A program made the position numbers and the translations under genes. The notes under the pieces were generated by a model. That model worked only from the letters and a program-made list of their open reading frames with translations, was not told the origin of the DNA and did no database searches. From Palsa-1150 sp036490515 (GTDB lineage Bacteria > Myxococcota_A > Polyangia > Polyangiales > Polyangiaceae), in the NCBI GenBank assembly GCA_036490515.1, contig DASXDU010000011.1, positions 868,001 to 932,000 on the forward strand: a stretch of 64,000 bases of DNA, given 5' to 3'. Shown here piece by piece: positions 27,737 to 36,364 of this stretch; the stretch's first letter is position 1; every line of letters starts with the position of its first letter.

Positions 27737-29674
27737 ATGAGAAGTGTCAGGTGGGGATCGCTGGGGACGATGGCCGTGTGCCTGGGCGCCGTGGTCGGGT
27801 GCAGCCGCGGGCCGCAGGTCCAGTCGGACCTGCCCATCAAGCGCGTCGTCGTCTACCGGAACGGCGTCGCGTACTTCGAGCGCGCCGGCCACGTCGACGG
27901 CGACGACGTGCGCTTCAAGATGCGCCAGACGGAGGTAGGCGACTTCCTCGCGACCCTCGCCGTGATGGAGCAGGGCGGCAGCAGCGTGCGCTCGGCCACC
28001 TTCCCGCTGAAGGACGAGACGGGCAAGCCCAAGGACGCCGACGCAGACTCGAAGGACACGGCGCTCCGCACAGTGGTCCTCTCGATGGACGGGCGCGCGC
28101 ACGACCTCCAGGTCGGGTACATCGCGGCCGCGCCGGTCTGGCGCCCGTCGTACCGCCTCGTCGTCCAGCCCAGCGGCCAGGCCGACCTCCAGGCGTGGGG
28201 CATCGTCGAGAACCTCTCGGGTGAGGACTGGACCGGGATCCAGCTCTCCCTCGTGGCGGGCGCGCCCGTCGCGTTCGAGGCGCGCCTCGGCACGCCCGTC
28301 ATCCCCGAGCGGCCCGTCGTCACCGACTCCGGCGAGGTGATCGCGGCGGTTCCGCACAGCGAGACGTCCCTCGACGACCGGGACAGCGACGGCATCCCCG
28401 ACAAGAACGACGCCGAGGACCAGAAGAGCGGAAAGAAGACCGTGACCACCGAGTCGCCGGCGCCCCCTCCCCCGCCGGCCCCTCCGGCCGTCGCGGCGGG
28501 GCCGCGCGGCAAGGCCGCCCCTGAGGACGCGCGCGAGGACGCGACAGGCGGGCTCGCGAAGGGCGAGGAAGGCACGATGGGCAACAATCGCCCCGCGCCC
28601 GAGCCGAAGCCCGGCGTGCAGCCCTCCCAGCCGCGAAACGTGCGGTCGCTCGCCTCGATCGCCGTCCAGGGCGGCGCGACGAAGTACGTGATCCCGAACG
28701 CGATCACGATCCCCGACAAGAACGCGACGATGGTCATGCTCTTCGCGAAGCGCGTCGCGGGCGAGGCGAGCTTCCTCTTCGCGCCCGACGACGGCGTGCC
28801 CGGGTCGAACGTGCACCCGTTCCGGGTCGCGCGGTTCCAGAACCAGACCGAGGGAATGCTCGAGCGAGGGCCCATCGCCGTCTTCCACGAGGGGGCCTTC
28901 CTCGGGCAGGGGCTCGTCGACCCGCTCGCCATCGGCGGGTGGGCGACGGTGCCCTTCGCCCTCGAGTCGGCGATCGGCATCGACTCGCACCAGAAGAGCG
29001 ACATGCAGGGAACACGCGTCGCCAAGATCGAGAACGGCAACCTCTTCATCGAGCGCGACCTCGTCCTCAAGACGTTCTACGACGTCGAGAACGGCGGCCA
29101 GACCCAGGCGAAGCTCCTCGTGAAGCACCCGCGGCGCAGCGACGCGCGCCTCTTCCAGCCGCCGCAGGGGACCGAGGACAACGTCGGCACCGGCAGCGCC
29201 CTCGTGCCCGTCGTGGTCCCCGCCCACGCCAAGCAGGAGCTCGTCGTCGACGAGCGCGCAGCGGAGACGCAGTACGCCGACTGGTTCGGCGCCGCGGCGG
29301 ACAACGCCGTGAAGCTCTACCTCGCCGATCGCCGCGCCGACCCGAAGGTCGTCCAGCAACTGACCGCGCTCTGGCCGCTCCGTAGCGAGATCGTCACCAG
29401 GCAGGACCAGCGCAACAAGGTGCAGAACGAGCTCGGCATGCTCAATAGCGAGGCCTACCAGAAGCGCGCCGACCTCCGCGCCATCGAGAAGAACAGGGCG
29501 GCCGACGCGCTCCGCAGGCAGCTCACCGCCCGCATCGCGGCCATCGCGACGCGGACGGACACGCTGACGACGCAGAACATTACGCTCGGGCAGGAGCTCG
29601 GCGATCTCCAGGCCAAGTGGCGCGACGGCATCAACGCCGTGAAGCTCGCCGAGGCGCCGCCGGTCAAGGACTGA
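27737..29674 (+). CDS. DUF4139-domain lipoprotein
   Basis: A 645-aa envelope protein with lipobox AVVGC and a perfect AGGAGG ribosome site at 27727-27732. DUF4139-type segments are visible: N-terminal 'VVVYRNGVAYFERAG' and 'YIAAAPVWRPSYRLVV', then 'NLSGEDWTGIQLSLVAG'. A variable insertion (about residues 205-300) contains an acidic, calcium-site-like 'DDRDSDGIPDKNDAED' and a proline block. The C-terminal ~100 residues are a likely coiled coil. It follows the Cys-rich lipoprotein by 19 bp, so the two probably form an operon. Function unknown. Confidence 0.82.
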   Translation: MRSVRWGSLGTMAVCLGAVVGCSRGPQVQSDLPIKRVVVYRNGVAYFERAGHVDGDDVRFKMRQTEVGDFLATLAVMEQGGSSVRSATFPLKDETGKPKDADADSKDTALRTVVLSMDGRAHDLQVGYIAAAPVWRPSYRLVVQPSGQADLQAWGIVENLSGEDWTGIQLSLVAGAPVAFEARLGTPVIPERPVVTDSGEVIAAVPHSETSLDDRDSDGIPDKNDAEDQKSGKKTVTTESPAPPPPPAPPAVAAGPRGKAAPEDAREDATGGLAKGEEGTMGNNRPAPEPKPGVQPSQPRNVRSLASIAVQGGATKYVIPNAITIPDKNATMVMLFAKRVAGEASFLFAPDDGVPGSNVHPFRVARFQNQTEGMLERGPIAVFHEGAFLGQGLVDPLAIGGWATVPFALESAIGIDSHQKSDMQGTRVAKIENGNLFIERDLVLKTFYDVENGGQTQAKLLVKHPRRSDARLFQPPQGTEDNVGTGSALVPVVVPAHAKQELVVDERAAETQYADWFGAAADNAVKLYLADRRADPKVVQQLTALWPLRSEIVTRQDQRNKVQNELGMLNSEAYQKRADLRAIEKNRAADALRRQLTARIAAIATRTDTLTTQNITLGQELGDLQAKWRDGINAVKLAEAPPVKD

Positions 29675-29688
29675 AGCGCGCTCGCCGA

Positions 29689-31071
<1,383 letters not shown>

Positions 31072-31128
31072 GCGAGGCCGAACGTAGCACTCCCCGGGGC
31101 GCGCGCCCCTGAAGCCCGCGAGGGCGGC

Positions 31129-31815
31129 TCAGCCGCCGGTGCCCGAGCCGCGGTAGGTCGCCGTGACGGCGATCTTGTAGCGGGCGTGCTGGTGGTCCAT
31201 CGCCTCGAGGTCCACGCTCTGGAGCGCACCGCGCACCGCCGTCGAGCACGCGTGCAGCACCTTGCGGTCCTGGAGCGACCGGCCGGCCCGCGGAAGGCTC
31301 ACGCTCAGCTTGTGGCGCGAAAAGCTCACGTCCGCGACGTACTCGATCGTGCCGCCGGTTCCGCTCGTGGGGACGCAAGACGACGCCTGCGTGATGGCGC
31401 CGGTGAGGGCGTGCTCGACGCCCCCCACGTGATCGCACTGGTCGGGCGGCGTCTTCTTCGAGCCGCGGTCGTGGCACGCGAGCACGCGCGCCTCGGAGAG
31501 CGTCACCGGGCCGGCCACGCCCGCGTCCGCGGTGGCGATGGTCGCCGCCAGGCCGCCGTCGCCGAGGAGCACGTCCCCGGCAGACGAAGACGCCGACGGC
31601 TCGGCCGCCCCCGCTCCGTCCGGCGTGTGCGGGCGGCGCCAGAGCCAGAGACCGCTCGCGACGAGGACGAGCCCGAGGAGGAGCGCGCCCACGAGCTGCA
31701 CGCGCAACGGCCGGTCCTCGGCGCCGAGGAACCCACGCGCGACCGCTGCCGCGGACCGGGTGAGCCCCGGGTGCGGGTCGGACGGGGGATGCGACGGTTC
31801 GCGGCGGTCGGCCAT
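31129..31815 (-). CDS. Hypothetical single-span membrane protein
   Basis: A 228-aa protein from ATG 31815. One hydrophobic span, 'LVGALLLGLVLVASGLWLW' (residues ~41-59), follows a short cytoplasmic start rich in Arg and Pro. The outer part has four cysteines and beta-like strands ('GTIEYVADVSFSRHKLSVSL', 'HARYKIAVTATYRG'). The layout resembles C-terminal domains of gliding or assembly proteins in myxobacteria, but this is only a resemblance. It sits 57 bp upstream of purF on the same strand. Confidence 0.65.
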   Translation of the reverse strand: MADRREPSHPPSDPHPGLTRSAAAVARGFLGAEDRPLRVQLVGALLLGLVLVASGLWLWRRPHTPDGAGAAEPSASSSAGDVLLGDGGLAATIATADAGVAGPVTLSEARVLACHDRGSKKTPPDQCDHVGGVEHALTGAITQASSCVPTSGTGGTIEYVADVSFSRHKLSVSLPRAGRSLQDRKVLHACSTAVRGALQSVDLEAMDHQHARYKIAVTATYRGSGTGG

Positions 31816-31913
31816 CGAGCGGGGGGGCAAAGTACCCGTCGACCCCGCCCCGTGCAAGTGCGCCCGCGGAGCGCCTTTCGCCTCGGTCCGCCGCGTGAGA
31901 GGCTCCCGGCGCG

Positions 31914-33848
31914 ATGTCCGGCGGCGCTCTCGGGTGGGTCGTCTTCGCAGCCTTGACCGCGCTCGCCGCGATCGACGCCCTCGGCGTCGCCCTCCGCGCA
32001 CGCCCCTCGGGCCGAGCGGAGCTGGCCGTCGTCGCCACCGCCGTCTGGTTCGCGCTCGTCGCGGGGCCCGTGCTCGTCCTCGGCTACGCCGAGGTCCTCG
32101 CGCCCACGGTCCTCGCGCCCACGTCCGCGATCGTGCTCGGCGGCATCTTCGTCCTCCTCGCGCGCCCCGCCGGCCCGGCTGCGCTCCTTCGCGAGTGCGC
32201 GGGCGCCGCCCGCGCCATCGCCAGCATCCCGCGCACCGCGCTGGTCGAGGCCGCGCGCGCGCGGAGCTTCGTCCTGGTCGGCCTCGTCTTCGCGGGCGGG
32301 ATCCTCGCGGCCGCCCTCTTCTTCACGGTGTTCGCCCCGAACGAGAACTGGGACGGGTTCCTCTACCACGAGCCCATCGTCGGCTTCGCCATCCAGAACC
32401 ACGGGTTCGCGGTCGTCCCGCTCCAGGCGCACCAGGCGGTGCAGGCGGCCAACGGCTACCCGCGCCTCTGCGAGGCGGTCATGTACTGGCTCGTCGCCTT
32501 CACCGACAAGACGCTCATCGAGCTGCCCAACCTGCTCGGTGCGCCGGCCATGATGCTGGCCGTCTATGCGATCGCGCGGCGCTACGGCGACCGCCTCGCG
32601 GCGATGGGCTGGGCCTGCGTCCTCTTCCTCGTCCCGCAGTGCTGGTCGCAGATGTGCCAGACGCTCATCGACGCGGACGTCGCGTTCTTCGCGCTCGTGG
32701 CGATCCACTTCGCGACACGTCCCCGGCTGCGCCTCGGCGACGCCCTCTGCGCGATGCTCGGGATGGCGCTCGTCCTCGGCTCGAAGGGGTCGGGCATCGT
32801 CATGGTGCCGCCCGTCCTGCTCGTCGTCGTCGTCCGGCTCGTCCTGCGCCGCCGCGGCGGCCCTCCGGGGCGCCGGTTCGCGTGGCCCGCGCTGGTCACC
32901 GCGGCGGCAGGTTCGCTCTTTCTGGTCGCTCTCGGCGCGTACGTACCGCTCCGGAACCTCGGGGCGTTCCACGACCCGTTCTGGCCCGTGACGTTCGAGG
33001 CGCCCCGGTTCGGCCTGCACTGGAGGGGTCTCATCACGCTCGCGGAGCTCGGGAGCGAGAAGCCCTTCGCCGACCTGCTCGCCCAGGCGTACGGCATCCC
33101 GATGGGCGGCATGGAGGACGTCATCTTCCACGGCTACGGCTACGCGGTGGTCTGGGTGGTGTTCCCGCTCGGGCTCTTCGCCGCCGCCGTGGGGCTCGTC
33201 GCGGCCGGGCTCGAGCGCACCGGATGGCGCGAGAAGAGCGACGCGTCGAACCTCGGCCTCGTGCTGCTCCTCGTGGTCGCGGGGCTCGCAACGACGCCGA
33301 CGCTCAACGGGCAGAGCGCGCGGTACAACCTGCACCTGGTGGGTGGGCTGATGGTCGCCGCGGCGTGGCTGCTCTCGGCCCGGACCTGGGCGCGCCTGCG
33401 TGAGGGCGTCCTCGCGGCGGCGCTGGCGCTGTCCATCGTCCCGCTCTTCTGGATGCGCGGCCGCGGGTGGTACTGGGTCTCGACGAACTTCCCCGAGGAC
33501 GTCGTCCTGCATCCTCTCGCGTCGCGCACCGAGCTCGCGCGACCTTCGTTCGACCTCCTCGCGCGCCAGCGCAACGAGGAGCTCACGCGCGGCGACGTCG
33601 CCGCGTTCGATCAGGACGTGACGTTCATCGGCGCGCTCTGGAACTTCGACTTCTCGAACCGGGTCCGGTACGTGAAGTTCGAGTCGAGCCGCGACTTCGT
33701 CGCTGCGCTCGACGCAGCCGCCGCGAAATGGGCGGCGGTGGCGAAGGAGGGCGACGCCCGCCAGACGCTCGAGAAGTCCGGGCGGTGGGAGCTCGTGGGG
33801 TCGATCTACCCCGACGGCGACGTGGTCTTCCGGCGGCGCGGCCGCTGA
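31914..33848 (+). CDS. Large polytopic membrane protein, glycosyltransferase-like
   Basis: A 644-aa protein with about 12 hydrophobic spans. After the fourth comes a charged loop 'FAPNENWDGFLYHEPIVGFA' and 'NGYPRLCEAVMYWL', which resembles the Asp/Glu-containing first loop of GT-C/PMT-type sugar transferases. The last ~100 residues are soluble and basic ('RVRYVKFESSRDFVAAL'). Substrate unknown. The end is separated from the convergent kinase gene by only 6 bp. Confidence 0.75.
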   Translation: MSGGALGWVVFAALTALAAIDALGVALRARPSGRAELAVVATAVWFALVAGPVLVLGYAEVLAPTVLAPTSAIVLGGIFVLLARPAGPAALLRECAGAARAIASIPRTALVEAARARSFVLVGLVFAGGILAAALFFTVFAPNENWDGFLYHEPIVGFAIQNHGFAVVPLQAHQAVQAANGYPRLCEAVMYWLVAFTDKTLIELPNLLGAPAMMLAVYAIARRYGDRLAAMGWACVLFLVPQCWSQMCQTLIDADVAFFALVAIHFATRPRLRLGDALCAMLGMALVLGSKGSGIVMVPPVLLVVVVRLVLRRRGGPPGRRFAWPALVTAAAGSLFLVALGAYVPLRNLGAFHDPFWPVTFEAPRFGLHWRGLITLAELGSEKPFADLLAQAYGIPMGGMEDVIFHGYGYAVVWVVFPLGLFAAAVGLVAAGLERTGWREKSDASNLGLVLLLVVAGLATTPTLNGQSARYNLHLVGGLMVAAAWLLSARTWARLREGVLAAALALSIVPLFWMRGRGWYWVSTNFPEDVVLHPLASRTELARPSFDLLARQRNEELTRGDVAAFDQDVTFIGALWNFDFSNRVRYVKFESSRDFVAALDAAAAKWAAVAKEGDARQTLEKSGRWELVGSIYPDGDVVFRRRGR

Positions 33849-33854
33849 CGACGC

Positions 33855-35570
33855 TCACGAGTCGACGAGCGACCTCACCGCGACGCCTGCCTCGTAGCGG
33901 GCGATGGTCGCCACGAGCTCGAGGCCGTCCGGCAACATCCCCTGCACCTGGCCGACCACCTGCTCGACGAGGTTGCGGGCCTCCTGGGGGCCGGGACCCA
34001 CCATCGCGACGCAGAAGCGCAGGGGGCCCGTCCGGCCCGCGGTGACCGCGATGAGCGAGAGGAGCAGCATGTCGGTGAGCTCGACGACGCGCGTCGCGGC
34101 GCGACGGAGCGCGAGCATCTCGAGGATGGTCGGCCGGTCGCTGACGAGGCGGTTCGGGCCCCGGAGCTCGTAGCGGGCGATGGTCAGCGGCGACTCGACC
34201 CAGTCGGCGAACCCGGCCTCCTCGTCGAGGGCGCGCAGCACCTGGTCGCGCGTCAAGAGGCCGGTGAGCCCGTCGCGCTTGGCGAGGTAGGCGCGAGCGC
34301 GCTTGTGGTTCGCGCTGTCCTTGGCGAAGCTCACGAGCTTGAAGCGCAGCTCGCCGAGCTGCACCTCGCCGCCGTGCATCAGGTTCACGGTCTTGCGCCG
34401 CTCGTACGTGTGGTCGACGTACGTCCCGTTCGTCGAGCCCACGTCCTCGACGATCCACGTCGCGTTCTGCCACTTGAGCTGCGCGTGCTGGCCGCTCACC
34501 GTGGCCTCGGGCACGCACATCTCGTTGTCGGCGCGGCGTCCGATCGTCACGATCGGTTTGTCGAGGCCCACGAGCTCCCCGACGAACTCGGGCGCGTTCG
34601 TCGCGAACGTCGCGAGCACCGCCTGCGCACCGGGCACGAACGACTGCGAAGCGCTCCGCCCGGGCGGCGGGCCGGGGTCGAGGCGCTCGCGGGGGACCTG
34701 GATGGGGTTCGTCGTGAGCGTGACGGGGTTGAAGAAGCGCAGGTGGCGGGCCGGCAGGCGCTGCTGCGGGTCGTCCGAGAAGCAGCGGAACACCTGCTTG
34801 ATCTCGTCGATGCTGAGCCCCGACGGGACGTCGAACATGATCTGCTGCCGCATCGTCTTCGCGCGCGGCTTGTACCCGGGCTCGGGCACGCGGCATGTCC
34901 ACATCTCGAGGAGCGTGAGGCCGAGGGCGTAGACGTCGTCCTCGGGGCTCGCGCCGCCCGAGCGGATGCGCTCCGGGCTCATGTAGTTCGGCGTCCCGCC
35001 GTCGGGCGGCGACCCGGGCCGTCGAGCCGACGCGCGCGCGCGCTCCTTGGCGAAACCGAAGTCGAGCACCATCGCCTTGCCGAACGCGCCGTCCTGGTTG
35101 GTCGTCACCATGACGTTGCCGGGCTTGAGGTCCCCATGCACGAGGCCCTGGGCATGGATGGCGGCGGTCCCCGAGGCCACGTCGTGCGCGATGCGCCGGA
35201 ACTCGTCGGCCGTGTACCCGCCCTGGGCCTTCTTCCGCCGGATGTGCGTGTGGAGCGTCTGCCCCGTGATGTACTCCATCACGAGGATGGGGCCGTAGGG
35301 GCTCGGCGCGAGATCGTGGACGCGGCAGACGTTCGGGTGGCTCACGCTGCGCGCGAGGAGGAGCTCCTGCCGGAGCGCCTCGTCGTCGCCGGGCATCCGG
35401 GACTCCTCGCGGACGATCTTGAGCGCCACCGGCTGCTGCGTGGTGCGGTCGTAGGCGAGAAAGACCTCGCCCATCCCGCCCTTGCCGAGGCTCTGACGGA
35501 TCTCGTACCGGTCGTTGACGACCGTTCCGTGCGTCAGCGGCGGCAGACCGTTGCGGCTCGCCTCGCTCAT
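33855..35570 (-). CDS. Ser/Thr kinase with FHA domain and degenerate GGDEF domain
   Basis: 571 aa from ATG 35570. The kinase (~20-285) has a Gly-loop 'LGKGGMGEVF', Lys51 in 'VALKIV', DFG at 170-172 and 'MSPERI'. The catalytic loop reads HGD (145-147) instead of HRD. An FHA domain follows (~335-415; 'IGRRADNEM', 'SGQHA', 'GSTNGTYVD'). The end (~430-571) starts like a GGDEF domain ('RDGLTGLLTRDQ'), but the signature position reads GPLRF (515-519), so cyclic-di-GMP synthesis is not expected. It is likely a phospho-signalling scaffold. A longer frame to 35666 exists. Confidence 0.87.
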   Translation of the reverse strand: MSEASRNGLPPLTHGTVVNDRYEIRQSLGKGGMGEVFLAYDRTTQQPVALKIVREESRMPGDDEALRQELLLARSVSHPNVCRVHDLAPSPYGPILVMEYITGQTLHTHIRRKKAQGGYTADEFRRIAHDVASGTAAIHAQGLVHGDLKPGNVMVTTNQDGAFGKAMVLDFGFAKERARASARRPGSPPDGGTPNYMSPERIRSGGASPEDDVYALGLTLLEMWTCRVPEPGYKPRAKTMRQQIMFDVPSGLSIDEIKQVFRCFSDDPQQRLPARHLRFFNPVTLTTNPIQVPRERLDPGPPPGRSASQSFVPGAQAVLATFATNAPEFVGELVGLDKPIVTIGRRADNEMCVPEATVSGQHAQLKWQNATWIVEDVGSTNGTYVDHTYERRKTVNLMHGGEVQLGELRFKLVSFAKDSANHKRARAYLAKRDGLTGLLTRDQVLRALDEEAGFADWVESPLTIARYELRGPNRLVSDRPTILEMLALRRAATRVVELTDMLLLSLIAVTAGRTGPLRFCVAMVGPGPQEARNLVEQVVGQVQGMLPDGLELVATIARYEAGVAVRSLVDS

Positions 35571-35736
35571 CCTCGCCTCGAAACCGCCTCGCTCCCGAGC
35601 GTCATTTTCCCCGGTGTCGATGTAGGGTCTCACATGGGCGCCTTCCGCGTCCACACCCCTCCGCACCGGGCGGCACGGGGGCGTCCCAGGCGCCGAGCGA
35701 GGTCCCCCTCACCCGCGCGTGGTACCGTGATGCCCC

Positions 35737-36078
35737 GTGACGCCGGGGAGGGTGCTCGCGGAGCTCGAGGCGCTCGCGGCGCGGCTGGGCGTCTCCGTGC
35801 GCGCGGAGCCCTTCGGCAAGGGGCTCCTCGGCAGGCGCGGCGGCCTCTGCTGGGTCGATGGCAAGGCGCTCGTCGTGATGGACGAGAAGCTCTCGGTCGA
35901 GGAACGCATCGGCGTGCTGGCCGCGGCCCTCTCCCGGTTCGACCTGGACGCGGCCGCCGTCCTGCCCTTCGTGCGCGACCGGATCGACGCGGCGCGCACG
36001 GGCGGGAGGCGCCGGCCCCCGCGGGCCAAGAAGGGCCGGCCGGGCCTCGCTCGCGCGAAGGTGCGCCGGCGCGGCTAG
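35737..36078 (+). CDS. Hypothetical protein, 113 aa
   Basis: The GTG at 35737 follows TACCGT (35723-35728) by 8 nt. The protein starts TPGRVLAELEALAARLGVSV and contains 'GGLCWVDGKALVVMDEKLSV' and 'AALSRFDLDAAAVLPFVR'. The last ~25 residues are Arg/Lys-rich. The length, lack of shadow-type bias and a plausible promoter favour a real gene. I recognise no family. It is divergent from the kinase gene at 35570. Confidence 0.6.
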   Translation: MTPGRVLAELEALAARLGVSVRAEPFGKGLLGRRGGLCWVDGKALVVMDEKLSVEERIGVLAAALSRFDLDAAAVLPFVRDRIDAARTGGRRRPPRAKKGRPGLARAKVRRRG

Positions 36079-36128
36079 GATGCTGGCCGGCGTGGAATCC
36101 CTATGGCGTGCAGCCTCCCGAAGGTCAC

Positions 36129-36299
36129 CTAGTACCGGGCGTGCCCGTAGGTGCGATACACGTACGGACGCCCGTAGTAGCCGTGGGGCGGCGCAGGGGC
36201 CCCGTAGGCGGGGCCGGGCGGCCCAGCGTCGACGTAGCAGCCGCCGAGCGGCAACGCCGTCGCGATCACGAGCAGCATCAGGATGCGGATGGCCGTCAT
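36129..36299 (-). CDS. Small lipoprotein, 56 aa
   Basis: ATG 36299 opens a frame with a lipoprotein signal ('MLLVIATALPLGGC', lipobox LGGC at Cys21). The mature part is only 35 residues, made of Pro, Gly, Tyr and Ala ('YYGRPYVYRTYGHARY'). It is too short for most gene finders. It lies 66 bp downstream of alaS on the same strand. Such Tyr/Pro/Gly-rich small lipoproteins are common in Gram-negatives; function unknown. Confidence 0.65.
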   Translation of the reverse strand: MTAIRILMLLVIATALPLGGCYVDAGPPGPAYGAPAPPHGYYGRPYVYRTYGHARY

Positions 36300-36364
36300 G
36301 GAAGGATTGACGCACGAAGCGACCAATCGGTGCAAGGGACCGATCGCTCGGTGCCAGAGGCCGC

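Noticed and set aside
23140..27840. Minus-strand open frame of 1566 codons
   Set aside because: It runs antisense to an MFS transporter, SnoaL-like and Cys-rich genes. Its composition (Arg, Asp, His, Gly) is that of a GC-rich shadow.
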